Assembly: GCA_965227095.1 (NCBI GenBank)
Contig: CBDDFL010000001.1
Location: 1,364,001-1,428,000 of the forward strand
Reading direction: 5' to 3'
Source: JANQMY01 sp965227095
GTDB lineage: Bacteria; Pseudomonadota; Alphaproteobacteria; JANQMY01
DNA: 64,000 nt
Shown here: in pieces, positions 14,696 through 24,018 of the stretch
How positions within the stretch are numbered: the first letter of the stretch is position 1
Layout: every line of letters starts with the position of its first letter
Translations under genes and position numbers: made by a program
The notes under the pieces: generated by a model
Database searches by the model: none
Seen by the model: the letters and a program-made list of their open reading frames with translations, nothing else
Told to the model about the DNA's origin: nothing

Positions 14696-17446
14696 ATGTC
14701 GTCGACGCATGCGTTATTTTATCGGGTCGACCACCGAAATGTTGTGGTCGAATCCTGGTGTAAGCCCGTGGCCATCCCACGCGGCCGCGGCGTGGACGTT
14801 GGCGAGATCCTCCGGCGCGCCAGCGACGACATTCCTGCGGAAGAAGGTCTCGCCTTTGCCGGTGTTTTTGCCGGTAAGTCGCGCAACCAATTATCTGTGT
14901 CGGACATCTACGAACTGGTGTGCCACAGCGACGACGGTGTGGCGTCTAACAATTATTGCCGTTTTGCGCGCGTTCCGTCCGGCACGCAAAAGGCACGGTC
15001 GCCCCGCCGCCGCCAATCCATGCAGACGCGCTTGGCGTCTCTGGGGGCCAAGTCCTGGTATGATGACCCAGGTAAATTGCCCCGGCGCATTCGCGACAAG
15101 TTCTCCGAATACACGCTTGTCTATCTCGACCGGCGTGACCGGTCGATTGAGGTCAAGCCGGTTTATTTGTATGCGGATTTAGAATCGTCCATCGTCGATA
15201 TGGTGGCGGCCCATGAATGGTGGGAACCTATTACCCTTTTCGAAGGGGCCATGCATTTGGAAAGCGTTGGACTGCGGTTTCGGTCGGACCAAGATGGACC
15301 GGCAGACCCGTCCTTCTACCCTTCTGAAAATGGCCATCTGCCCCCCGGTGCCTTAGATGATGATCTGGATCGGGACGATCTGGACGGTACCGTCGATGAC
15401 GGGGATGCGGAAGCGCAAGAAACCGCCATTGCACCAAAGAAAATGAAAAGCGTCGCGGATGTTCTGTGCGAAGGCTTGGTGGAAGAAGCCATTGTCCGTT
15501 TCATGGAAGGCAGCCCTGACTATCCAGCCGATGCGCTGAATGCATTCCGAGACATCTATCTCGCGAAACGTCCCTTGATTTTGCTGGAAACCGTCCATTG
15601 GGAATTGGGGCCGAACATCGCCAAATTCTTGGGCGAAGTCGGTGGCATGCGCTATCGCGCGGAAGGCCGCTATGGCGATTATGGCTCTTACCAGGATGGC
15701 GGCAATTTCATGGACCGCGGCTCTGGCTCAGTTGTATTGTTCAGTAGGCGGTCTTTTGAAGGCGGCGGCCAGGATTCGGCTAAGGAAATCGACAATCGCA
15801 TCCGCGCCTTGCTCGCGGCAGGGGATGTGGGTTTGGTGGTGACCGACAACATCATGTCCTTGCCATCGCCCTTGCGCCTGAACCGCGACATGGAACTGGT
15901 CTTGCCGGATCTGACCGGGGCCGTGCGGGATCGTGTGTTCACGGAGATTTTTGGACCGGGTGCGGTGCCGGGCCCCGAAGGGGATCTGTGGTCTCGATAT
16001 GCCTCGGCATTAGATCTTGAAAAAATTTATCACGCAGGCGAACGCGGCGTGTCAGCCGTTCAAGATTTGGCCGAACGGGTGGAAGGCCGCTTAACACGCA
16101 TGGGTGCCACCAAGGGGCCGGCGCTTAGTGAAATTCACGGCCTTGGCGAAGCCAAAGAACAAGCCAACGCTTTCATCTCCGACATTAAAGCCTATCTGTC
16201 GGGCGCCATTCCGTGGAGCCAGGTAGACCGCGGAATGTTGTTGGTGGGGCCGCCTGGAACCGGCAAGACCATGATGGCCCGCGCCATGTCACGCGAAGCC
16301 GGCATTCGCTTCATTCATGCGTCCGCGTCCGATTGGCAGTCTGCGAACCATTTGGGCGAACATGTGCAGGCCATCCGGTCGTCATTTGCGATGGCGCGGC
16401 GCTATGCACCATCCATCGTGTTCATTGATGAATTCGATTCCATTGGCCGGCGCGGTCACGGCGGCCACAACGAATTTTATCATACTGCCGTCGTCAACGC
16501 GGTACTGGAAGAATTGCAAGGCTTCCAAGACCGTGAGGGTGTGATCGTGATGGCAGCCACCAACCGGCTGCAGGGCGTGGACCCGGCATTGCGCCGGGCA
16601 GGCCGCCTTGATCGCGTGGTGCAGGTGAACTACCCGAACATTCAGGCGCTCGCAAAGATTTACGAATACTACGTGGCCCAACAAACCAAAATGGGTATTG
16701 ATCACGGGAATGTAGATTACGAAGAATTGGCGCGCATGACGTTTGGTCAAACCGGCGCCGACGTGGAATTGTTTGTTCGGGGGGCCGCACGGCGGGCGCG
16801 CGGCCGCACGCAGACCGGCGACCGTGTCGTTGTGGCCCAGGAAGACTTCGTCCAAGAAATTATGGGCTCGCCCATTGGCGAGTCCGGGGCCGTTCGTCTG
16901 TCCAAGGAAGATATGCGCCGCACCGCTGTGCATGAAAGCGGCCATGCGTTGATCCAGCTGACCGGTCCCACCAAAGGCGCTAATATCGCCTTTGTCAGTG
17001 TTACCCCGCGTGCGGATGGCACATTGGGATTTGTTTTCACCGCCCCGGACGAGCGCCATGTGGTGACAAAGGACGAATTGTTCGAGGACTTGCGGTTGCT
17101 CTTGGGCGGCCGCGCCGCCGAAGAAGTTATCTTCGGTGCGGAAAATGTGTCTTCCGGGGCCGGCGGCCCCAGCCATTCGAGTGATCTTGCCCAAGCAACG
17201 CGTCTGCTCACGGCCATGCTTACTCAGTATGGGTTTTCAAAGAAACGCGGTCTCCTGTGGTCAGAGTTCGAAGACAGCAAGGTCGAAGTCCAGCAAGAAG
17301 TGCGCGAAACCCTCGATACGCTTTATCGTGAGACCGTGCGACGGATCGCGAAGAATAAGCGCCTGCTCAACCGCATGGTGACCATATTGCTGGAGCGGCA
17401 GGAAATCACCGGCGAAGAGCTGCGCTCCATGCTGGGCCGTCGATAG
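14696..17446 (+). CDS. FtsH-like AAA+/M41 metalloprotease with a large soluble N-terminus
   Basis: The product has 916 residues. The last 430 are FtsH-like. Walker A is GPPGTGKT (about 519-526). Walker B is IVFIDEFD (about 574-581). The second region of homology is AATNRLQGVDPALRRAGRLDR. The M41 zinc site is HESGH (about 746-750), and the third ligand is Asp in HSSDLAQATRLLTAM. It is therefore expected to be an active ATP-dependent protease. The first 480 residues are unlike FtsH: no membrane helix is visible, and an acidic linker rich in Asp lies near 220-240. The segment around 290-420 has AAA-like phrases without a Walker A. The ATG at 14696 has GGTGGGGA upstream. It is divergent from nrdAB, so NrdR might affect it. 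Confidence 0.85.
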   Translation: MSSTHALFYRVDHRNVVVESWCKPVAIPRGRGVDVGEILRRASDDIPAEEGLAFAGVFAGKSRNQLSVSDIYELVCHSDDGVASNNYCRFARVPSGTQKARSPRRRQSMQTRLASLGAKSWYDDPGKLPRRIRDKFSEYTLVYLDRRDRSIEVKPVYLYADLESSIVDMVAAHEWWEPITLFEGAMHLESVGLRFRSDQDGPADPSFYPSENGHLPPGALDDDLDRDDLDGTVDDGDAEAQETAIAPKKMKSVADVLCEGLVEEAIVRFMEGSPDYPADALNAFRDIYLAKRPLILLETVHWELGPNIAKFLGEVGGMRYRAEGRYGDYGSYQDGGNFMDRGSGSVVLFSRRSFEGGGQDSAKEIDNRIRALLAAGDVGLVVTDNIMSLPSPLRLNRDMELVLPDLTGAVRDRVFTEIFGPGAVPGPEGDLWSRYASALDLEKIYHAGERGVSAVQDLAERVEGRLTRMGATKGPALSEIHGLGEAKEQANAFISDIKAYLSGAIPWSQVDRGMLLVGPPGTGKTMMARAMSREAGIRFIHASASDWQSANHLGEHVQAIRSSFAMARRYAPSIVFIDEFDSIGRRGHGGHNEFYHTAVVNAVLEELQGFQDREGVIVMAATNRLQGVDPALRRAGRLDRVVQVNYPNIQALAKIYEYYVAQQTKMGIDHGNVDYEELARMTFGQTGADVELFVRGAARRARGRTQTGDRVVVAQEDFVQEIMGSPIGESGAVRLSKEDMRRTAVHESGHALIQLTGPTKGANIAFVSVTPRADGTLGFVFTAPDERHVVTKDELFEDLRLLLGGRAAEEVIFGAENVSSGAGGPSHSSDLAQATRLLTAMLTQYGFSKKRGLLWSEFEDSKVEVQQEVRETLDTLYRETVRRIAKNKRLLNRMVTILLERQEITGEELRSMLGRR

Positions 17447-17461
17447 GCGCGTCCCCTGGCT

Positions 17462-17704
17462 CTAATTGTCTTTTCCTTTTTCGACAAGAAACCGGTGGAT
17501 GCCGTCTTGTTCCGATGACGATATGAGTGTGTGCCCGTCTTCCTGACAAAAATGCGGGATATCTATAACGGCCAGTGGGTCGGTTGCAGCAATCAGCAGC
17601 CGATCACCGATCTTCAGGCGTCGAATGATCTGGCGTGCCTTCAAAACAGGCAGTGGACAGTTTAAACCAATAACGTCTAATTCAGTTGTGGACGGATCAT
17701 CCAT
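17462..17704 (-). CDS. tusA: TusA family sulfur carrier protein
   Basis: A small sulfurtransferase of 80 residues that carries persulfide sulfur, for tRNA thiolation or other sulfur routes. The hallmark CPLPVLKARQ is at about residues 15-24, with the active Cys first. The usual alpha-beta fold continues as GDRLLIAATDPLAVIDIPHFCQEDGH. The start at 17704 is set by AGGA seven bases upstream; a longer upstream reading frame has no support. It is divergent from the acyl-CoA synthetase and convergent to the AAA-M41 gene. It could also belong to the YedF-like branch, which has the same fold. Confidence 0.88.
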   Translation of the reverse strand: MDDPSTTELDVIGLNCPLPVLKARQIIRRLKIGDRLLIAATDPLAVIDIPHFCQEDGHTLISSSEQDGIHRFLVEKGKDN

Positions 17705-17792
17705 TCGCGTTCCTAGGTTCTTCGCCTTTCCTTGCTTGACCCGGTCGTTCGCGCCACTATGTACAGCAAAAAAGAAGGGACGTGTAACAGGC

Positions 17793-19592
17793 ATGGGCAT
17801 ATTCAATCGTATTTCGCGTGACTACATCCAAATTTCGAGCCTTATGAGGACGCTTCGGCGGATCAAGCGGTTCACGCCAAACGGCTCCGAAACTTTCGCG
17901 GATGTTTTTGAAGAGGTTGTCGCGCGCTATCCGTCGAATGTGGCGATCTTTTTCAAAGAAGATGTCATCACCTATCAGCAGCTTGATGAGGCGGCCAACC
18001 GCTATGCCCATTGGGCCCTGGCCCAAGGGATCAAACAGGGGGATTGTGTCGCGCTCCTTATGGAGAACCGGCCAGAATATCTCATGGCCTGGATTGGGTT
18101 GGTAAAAGCCGGCGCGACGGTTGCCCTCATCAACAACAATCTCACCGGGCATGCATTGGCGCATTCTCTCAACATCTCGCTGGCAACCCATGTGGTACTC
18201 GGGGGGGAGCTGGTTGAGTCGTACTCGTCGGTTCAAGATCTATTGGACCGTCCGATGAAGGCCTGGATCACCGGGGCGTACGCACAAGGCTTTGAAGATC
18301 TTGATACAGCCCTGGCCGCGCAGCAAACAGAAGCGGTTCCAGCGGATACACGATCCGCGATGCGCACGTCTGATGTTGCCCTCTATATCTACACCAGTGG
18401 CACGACGGGCAATCCGAAGGCGGCCAACCTTAGCCATTTGCGCGTTCTTACCATGATGAACGCCTTTGCGGCGGCGGTGAACGCCAAACCGCGCGATCGC
18501 ATGTATTGCGTCCTGCCGCTGTATCATTCCGCGGGAGGCGTCTGTGCGGTGGGGACCGTCTTGATGACCGGCGGCGCCCTCATCATTCGGCGGAAGTTTT
18601 CCGCAACGCACTTTTGGGAAGACTGCCGCAAATACGAAGCGACAATGTTCCAATATATCGGCGAACTGTGCCGCTATTTGTTGAACGCGCCGGTGCAGCC
18701 CAATGAGGCTCGGCACAAGCTGCGTATTTGCGTGGGCAATGGGTTGCGTCCCGAAATTTGGCCAGAGTTTGAAAAGCGTTTCAAGATCCCTCGCATCGTC
18801 GAATTCTACGGGGCGACCGAGGGCAATGTGGCCTTGCTAAACTACGATGGGAAAGTCGGGGCCGTTGGCCGGATCCCCAAATATCTGGAGAAGCAGTTCC
18901 CCGTCAGCATTGTAAAGTTCGATGTTGAAAATGAAGTGCCCATTCGGGGCGCGGATGGGTTCTGCATTGAATGCGCCCCCGACGAAGTCGGCGAAGCGTT
19001 GGGACGGATCAACAGCGACCCCGACGACGCCACCGGTCGCTTCGAGGGCTATTCAGATAAAGCCGCCTCAGAAAAGAAAATACTGCGTGATGTCTTCGAG
19101 AAAGGGGACGCCTATTTCCGCACGGGCGATCTGATGCGGAAAGACAAGGATGGCTACTTCTACTTTGTGGACCGCATTGGCGATACGTTCCGCTGGAAAG
19201 GGGAAAACGTGGCCACCAGCGAAGTGGCGGAAGCAATTTCCGTCTTTCCGGGCGTGCACGAAGCGAATGTCTATGGCGTCCATGTGCCAAACACCGATGG
19301 CCGCGCGGGCATGGCCGCGATTGTGTCGGACACGGAAATCGATCCGGGCGAACTGCGCGAACACCTGGCAAAAGAGCTGCCGGATTATGCGCGACCGTTA
19401 TTCCTGCGCATGCAGCAAGAAATCGAAATCACCGGCACGTTTAAGCACCGCAAGGTAGAGCTTGTGAAGGAAGGCTTTGACCCCACCACCATTTCCGACA
19501 AGATGTATTTTGATCATCCGGAAACGAATGAATATGTACCCCTAACACCGGAGCTATACGACCAAATTTGTTCCGGCGCTTTTCGGCTTTAA
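17793..19592 (+). CDS. FATP-type long-chain acyl-CoA synthetase
   Basis: An AMP-forming ligase of 599 residues, closest in style to fatty acid transport protein / very-long-chain acyl-CoA synthetases. It activates fatty or bile-acid-like carboxylates with ATP and CoA. The AMP-binding P-loop is YTSGTTGNPKAA near residue 200. The adenine motif is YGATEGN near 340. The hinge motif is GDLMRKDKDGYFYFVDRIGDTFRWKGEN near 446. The final GTFKHRKVELVKEGFDP is typical of the FATP branch. A hydrophobic segment near 80-100 may touch the membrane. AAGAAGGGA lies 13 bases upstream of the ATG. Confidence 0.92.
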   Translation: MGIFNRISRDYIQISSLMRTLRRIKRFTPNGSETFADVFEEVVARYPSNVAIFFKEDVITYQQLDEAANRYAHWALAQGIKQGDCVALLMENRPEYLMAWIGLVKAGATVALINNNLTGHALAHSLNISLATHVVLGGELVESYSSVQDLLDRPMKAWITGAYAQGFEDLDTALAAQQTEAVPADTRSAMRTSDVALYIYTSGTTGNPKAANLSHLRVLTMMNAFAAAVNAKPRDRMYCVLPLYHSAGGVCAVGTVLMTGGALIIRRKFSATHFWEDCRKYEATMFQYIGELCRYLLNAPVQPNEARHKLRICVGNGLRPEIWPEFEKRFKIPRIVEFYGATEGNVALLNYDGKVGAVGRIPKYLEKQFPVSIVKFDVENEVPIRGADGFCIECAPDEVGEALGRINSDPDDATGRFEGYSDKAASEKKILRDVFEKGDAYFRTGDLMRKDKDGYFYFVDRIGDTFRWKGENVATSEVAEAISVFPGVHEANVYGVHVPNTDGRAGMAAIVSDTEIDPGELREHLAKELPDYARPLFLRMQQEIEITGTFKHRKVELVKEGFDPTTISDKMYFDHPETNEYVPLTPELYDQICSGAFRL

Positions 19593-19626
19593 CGAGAACC
19601 AATCTGCGGCGTTGCGGGTGCCCGCA

Positions 19627-20739
19627 CTAACCGAGAAGAGTGGTCAGGTTCTTGTGAAAATGAACGATGGCGGATTCGAATTCGCCGAATACGAAGCAAT
19701 CGTTCGCCTTCGACCGTATGCTGCGTTGAATGCCGGTTACAAGCGCCACATCTTCTTGAACGCCAGTATCGGAGACAAATTCCGCATCCCGCTTCGCCTG
19801 TTCCAGTGCTTCTTCATCATGGACACCGTGAGTCAGTCCGAAGGAATATTGCCGTGTCTGAGTGAGGGTGACCGGCTCAAGGATCACAAGATTAGTGTGG
19901 CGTGACAGAACCGTCAGCAATACGTTTGGGAAAAGGTGATAGACATAGGTCAACCGTCCCTCGGCAACGCGTTCTTCATCGGGACGGCCGGCTAGCTTTT
20001 CGATCCGCCGGAACGGGTAGGTCACTCGGGCGTTTCGTCCACACATTTCGATGACATTTAGATTGTCGTATCCGTAAGGATAGAATGTCTCGGGATGCGC
20101 ATACTTGATGTGATAGCCTTCAAGGAAGCTTTCCATGAAGACTTTCCAATTGGCGTCCACTAGGTTTTCCCGAGAGGAGATGACTTGCTGATCGCCGCCG
20201 ATCAATTCTGGTAGATCATCCGGGAGTGTGTTGTCCGGCCCGTCAGCTTCTTGCGTCACATAGACCAGACCGTGGCGTTCCTCAGCTTTGAGTTCCACAA
20301 GGCCATGGTCACCTTTTTCAATATCGGGGAATCCATCCTCATGCGGAATATTCTGCAGCACTCCGTCAAGCCGATAGGCCCAGCCATGATAGGGACAGAC
20401 GAAGGCTTGGGTGCAACCGGCCCCTTCCGCAAGTTGCGCGCCTCTGTGGCGGCAGGCATTCTTGAACGCGCGCACTTTTCCGTCTTTTCCGCGCACCACC
20501 ACCAACGGCACCCCGGCTGAGGGGCGGGCGATGTAAGATCCGACATCCGCCAGCGCCGCGGATGGGCAGAACGGAATGGGCAGCTTGCGAAAAAGCGCCA
20601 ATTCCCTTTGCAAACGCTGTTCCGACAAATAGTGGTCGACGGGCTCCCGCCACAATTCGGTGCCGCGATCAGTTGATTTTTCGCGCACATGCGTGAGGAC
20701 ACGATCAACGACCTGTAAATCAGTCATAAATCCCGACAT
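19627..20739 (-). CDS. Rieske-type ring-hydroxylating oxygenase alpha subunit
   Basis: An oxygenase component of 370 residues. The Rieske [2Fe-2S] ligands are in CRHRGAQ and CPYHGW (near residues 94-117). The mononuclear iron site is in the C-terminal domain: NLVDANWKVFMESFLEGYHIKYAH contains the bridging Asp/Glu and the H-x4-H pair. The family uses an external reductase and O2 to hydroxylate or demethylate aromatic or quaternary amine compounds; the substrate cannot be read. No reductase gene is next to it, though a ferredoxin-NADP reductase lies at 54.3 kb. GAGG precedes the ATG at 20739. Confidence 0.9.
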   Translation of the reverse strand: MSGFMTDLQVVDRVLTHVREKSTDRGTELWREPVDHYLSEQRLQRELALFRKLPIPFCPSAALADVGSYIARPSAGVPLVVVRGKDGKVRAFKNACRHRGAQLAEGAGCTQAFVCPYHGWAYRLDGVLQNIPHEDGFPDIEKGDHGLVELKAEERHGLVYVTQEADGPDNTLPDDLPELIGGDQQVISSRENLVDANWKVFMESFLEGYHIKYAHPETFYPYGYDNLNVIEMCGRNARVTYPFRRIEKLAGRPDEERVAEGRLTYVYHLFPNVLLTVLSRHTNLVILEPVTLTQTRQYSFGLTHGVHDEEALEQAKRDAEFVSDTGVQEDVALVTGIQRSIRSKANDCFVFGEFESAIVHFHKNLTTLLG

Positions 20740-20809
20740 GGGCTCAACCTCTTCAAGAGTGGTGCCTCAACTATATCGCCACGGGGTTTTCTGTCACCCA
20801 TGGAAAACA

Positions 20810-20881
20810 ACTTAACGTAGCGTCACGGGTGTAAGATTTTTTGATTGCGTCCCGCACGGAAGATCTGACGCAGCGTTAAGT
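20810..20881. repeat. Imperfect inverted repeat between GST and Rieske genes
   Basis: ACTTAACGTAGCGTCA (20810-20825) mirrors TGACGCAGCGTTAAGT (20866-20881), with 14 of 16 positions matching and 40 bases between. It could be a double operator or a weak hairpin. Confidence 0.5.
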
Positions 20882-20907
20882 GACGCCGCGTGCGAATCAG
20901 GCAACGC

Positions 20908-21837
20908 TTATTCCGCCGGTGCCACCAAAAATCCAGCGCGTGGGAAGTGCACCACAATCTCACCCACCCGTTCGTCAGTTCTTTTGATGGCGATTTCCTG
21001 GGCGCTTGACGCCACCAACTCGCCCACCACCGACGTGCGGCCATAATCGTCCGGTGACACGCTCACCCTATCTCCAGGCTTGCGGCCATTGGGATCCAGA
21101 GGATCAAGTATTGTTTCCGTGGTGCTGGTGGCGTTTTTCGCTATCTCAACGGCGTCCGCCGAGGTCATGTCCGTTCTATTGCCATGGCCCAAACCGGCCA
21201 CGCGATCTCCCCACGCATTGACCCGTGCAAATTCATCCAACAAATCTGCTGCGGGCGGGAAGCCGTTTTTTAGGAACCACACATCCATAAACGTGCTGAT
21301 GTCCGCGAGGCCCGGATTGTCTCCCATAAGCCACGTGCGCCCGTCATCCAGTTGTTCTTCGATCCAGCCAGCATATGCGCGCCAGTGATCGCGCATCATC
21401 GGCACTGCGGCTTTCATCGCATCGACATTGAAGGGGCTGCCAGACAACTGTTCGCGATCTTTGATAAAATCTTCAGGAACCGCATCGCCGATGCCGCCAA
21501 ATATGACCGCGACCGATGCCTGAAAAAAGGGACGGTCGGTCCACATGCCAACCGACCACATAACGCCTTTGTTCCCTGCCGGAAACAAGGTGGGCGTTGG
21601 GAAGCGGCGTTCGAGTTCCCGAATAATCACCTGTGTGTCGCAATAAATGTCGGCGCCAATTTGCATAACCGGGGTTCTGCGATAGCCGCCGGTCAAGGGC
21701 ATTAGGTCTGGTTTTGGCATGATGACCGGAATGTCCACCGCGCGCCAATTAATATTCTTCAGTCCAAAGATCAATCGGATCTTTTCAGAAAACGGAGAGG
21801 TATCGTATTGATGGAGAATGATTTCAGGTGTTGTCAC
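20908..21837 (-). CDS. Glutathione S-transferase family protein
   Basis: The product has 309 residues. The N-terminal thioredoxin-like domain starts ILHQYDTSPFSEKIRLIFGLK, with Ser in the active-site region. RTPVMQIG supplies the cis-Pro, followed by a D-T pair for glutathione binding (ADIYCDTQVIIRELE). An all-helical C-terminal domain includes NPGLADIS. The last 90 residues (from about PLDPNGRKPGDRVSVSPDDYG) are an extra beta-rich tail beyond a normal GST. The start codon is GTG, 17 bases after the stop of the MBL-fold gene, so the two are co-transcribed. Confidence 0.85.
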   Translation of the reverse strand: MTTPEIILHQYDTSPFSEKIRLIFGLKNINWRAVDIPVIMPKPDLMPLTGGYRRTPVMQIGADIYCDTQVIIRELERRFPTPTLFPAGNKGVMWSVGMWTDRPFFQASVAVIFGGIGDAVPEDFIKDREQLSGSPFNVDAMKAAVPMMRDHWRAYAGWIEEQLDDGRTWLMGDNPGLADISTFMDVWFLKNGFPPAADLLDEFARVNAWGDRVAGLGHGNRTDMTSADAVEIAKNATSTTETILDPLDPNGRKPGDRVSVSPDDYGRTSVVGELVASSAQEIAIKRTDERVGEIVVHFPRAGFLVAPAE

Positions 21838-21854
21838 GGACGGTCTCGATTGCG

Positions 21855-22808
21855 TTATTTAGCCAATTGGGCCATTTGGGTGAAGAGGTCGACGATGTTT
21901 GGTGGTTCGCTGCTGTTTTCGAATTCGCGATACAGCGTTGCGACATTTACGGCAATGCGTTCGCCGTCGGACCAGGTGTCATAGGCATCCATGGAAATTT
22001 CCGAGGCTGCTTCAAACGAGGTAAGCCCTGCATCGAATCGTTTGCGCGCTTCTTCGCTGATATATTCGAGATAGGTTTTGACTTCCGCCACATCTGATTT
22101 TTCAGCGATGGGGCCGTGTCCGGGCACGATGGCTTCGACATCCATGTCAATCAGCCGGTCGCAAATCGCAATCCAATTGGCAACCGGTCCCGCCCAAACA
22201 ATGGGATGACCTTTGATAAACAGAACGTCGCCTGTGTAGACCACGCGGTCGTCCGGCACGTGGACAATGACGTCGCCCTCGGTGTGGGCCGGGCCAACTT
22301 CGATGAGCTCAACCGTCTTATTGCCCACTTTGCGCGTCAAATTCCCGTCGAATGTCTTGGTCGGCAGCGTTGGTGTGATCCCCTCGAAATCAAAGGACCC
22401 GAAAATTTTGGTGATATAGGCACCCACGTCTCCCATTTCTGGGGCCATCTTCAACATATTGGCCAACAGGTCCGGCCCTTCATCCGCCATCGCTTCGGCT
22501 GCTTTCGTGGAGGCGATGATTTCGGCGTCGGTTACCAGCTCATTGCCGAAACAATGGTCGCCATTGTGGTGTGTGTTGACCAATGTGCCGATGGACTTTG
22601 CGGCTTTGGGTTCCGCCGCGCGCATGGTGTCCAACATTTCTTTGGTCAGGTGTAGGTCGAATAATGTGTCCACCAAAAGGGACTGATCGCCATCGACCAC
22701 CAGCCCCGCATTACTCCATCCCCAGGAACCGTCCGGCTGCAAGTAGGCGTAACTGCCATTGCTCAAGTCTTGGAGGCCTTTTTCAAATGTCCACTTGCCG
22801 CGCGCCAT
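21855..22808 (-). CDS. Metallo-beta-lactamase-fold hydrolase
   Basis: The product has 317 residues with an MBL fold. The main metal motif reads H80-H81-N82-G83-D84-H85, that is HxNxDH, where the second His of the usual HxHxDH is Asn. The other ligands are visible in GPAHTEGD, TGDVLF and VPGHGP. This HHNGDH variant occurs in a branch of MBL-fold proteins, so it need not be inactive. The substrate is unknown, but a thioester, lactone or glutathione conjugate would suit the adjacent GST. GGGA lies before the ATG. Confidence 0.85.
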   Translation of the reverse strand: MARGKWTFEKGLQDLSNGSYAYLQPDGSWGWSNAGLVVDGDQSLLVDTLFDLHLTKEMLDTMRAAEPKAAKSIGTLVNTHHNGDHCFGNELVTDAEIIASTKAAEAMADEGPDLLANMLKMAPEMGDVGAYITKIFGSFDFEGITPTLPTKTFDGNLTRKVGNKTVELIEVGPAHTEGDVIVHVPDDRVVYTGDVLFIKGHPIVWAGPVANWIAICDRLIDMDVEAIVPGHGPIAEKSDVAEVKTYLEYISEEARKRFDAGLTSFEAASEISMDAYDTWSDGERIAVNVATLYREFENSSEPPNIVDLFTQMAQLAK

Positions 22809-22931
22809 TTCTGCCCATCCCTCAATTTTGTTATGGTTGTGCCGCCATCATGAAGTTGGGTGCGGCCAAACACAAGCCGCATTCATGCCACCAATGAGGG
22901 CCTTTTGCGGATTTAGGATGGTCACTTAAAA

Positions 22932-23495
22932 ATGAGCGATCGCAACGTCATCAAAGAAATTCTGAATTTTTGGATCAATGAGGTCGGACCAAAGAAATGG
23001 TTTCGGTCCAGCACCGCTCTTGATGCCGAAATTCGCATGCGTTTCGAGAATCATTGGCAGGCGGCGAAAGACGGAGCCTACGACGATTGGGTAGAGAGCC
23101 CAGATGGAGCCTGTGCTCTTATCATTCTATTGGACCAATTTCCGCGAAACATGTTTCGCGGTACATCCGATGCCTTTGCCAGTGATACCAAAGCGCTTGA
23201 GATTGCGGAAATTGCAGTTGAGACCCGCCGGGATCTGGAGATGCCGCAGGGGGTAAGGCAATTGTTCTATTTGCCGTTCATGCATGCGGAAGACCTTCCC
23301 GCGCAGCAAAAATGCATCGATCTCATTCGCGAGCGGTCGGGTGATTCCACCAATCTGTACCATGCAGAACAACATAGCGATGTCATCCGGCAATTCGGGC
23401 GTTTCCCCCACCGCAATGACGTGCTGGGCCGTGAAAGCACGCAGGCTGAGAAAGCCTATCTCGAAACCAGCAGCGGTTTTGGCCAGAAATCGTGA
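22932..23495 (+). CDS. DUF924 family protein
   Basis: An all-helical protein of 187 residues in the DUF924 (YbgC-like TPR-fold) family, function unknown. Typical family phrases are ILNFWINEVGPKKWF at the start, IILLDQFPRNMFRG in the middle, FYLPFMHAED, and FGRFPHRNDVLGRESTQAE at the end. The N-terminal KKWF segment and the buried Trp/Phe pattern fit. It is divergent from the MBL-fold gene across about 120 bases. Confidence 0.9.
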   Translation: MSDRNVIKEILNFWINEVGPKKWFRSSTALDAEIRMRFENHWQAAKDGAYDDWVESPDGACALIILLDQFPRNMFRGTSDAFASDTKALEIAEIAVETRRDLEMPQGVRQLFYLPFMHAEDLPAQQKCIDLIRERSGDSTNLYHAEQHSDVIRQFGRFPHRNDVLGRESTQAEKAYLETSSGFGQKS

Positions 23496-23646
23496 GCCCG
23501 GCAGGGACGTCCCGGCAAAAAATTCCGCGGTCTATATTTTCAGCCCATCTTTGTCGAAAAAACCGCAAATAAATCAGTAGGATAAGGCTAAATTGGCCTG
23601 GCCTTTCGATTGCATGTTGCTTGACGACTGGAGAAAGGACCCATCC

Positions 23647-23853
23647 ATGATTACCGCTCACGACCTACACAATTTGGCTGTTTATCTGCTCGATCGGCAT
23701 GGCCCAAATGTGATCGATTTTGCTGACCATGCGGTCACAGAGCTTGAGGCCAAAGGGGATGATTCCCGGGCGAGCACGTGGCGTGTTCTCCGCAGCGTGG
23801 TACAAGACATGGTGGACGGTCGGCTCACCCAGGAAAACCTAAAGCTTCACTGA
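23647..23853 (+). CDS. Small alphaproteobacterial protein (DUF6961-like)
   Basis: A 68-residue soluble protein. The pattern LAVYLLDRHGPNVIDFADHAVTELEAKGDDSRASTWRVL, two helices with RHG, an A-rich helix, GD and a Trp, resembles DUF6961 proteins of Alphaproteobacteria, whose function is unknown. The ATG at 23647 has AAAGGA seven bases upstream; a longer frame from TTG 23593 has no such support. A link to DUF924 150 bases upstream is not evident. Confidence 0.65.
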   Translation: MITAHDLHNLAVYLLDRHGPNVIDFADHAVTELEAKGDDSRASTWRVLRSVVQDMVDGRLTQENLKLH

Positions 23854-24018
23854 CCTCCGGCCCTTTCCGTTTCTTCTTTTTTGAATACCTGCCATTCGCG
23901 CCACAATGCCAAAGGTGATTTGGCCGTTGCTTGGCATGCGTGAACCTGGGCAATATGGCGCCAAGATTCTTCATGATGTTGATCATAACGAATCCGAGCA
24001 AAAAAGAAGGAGACGCCG

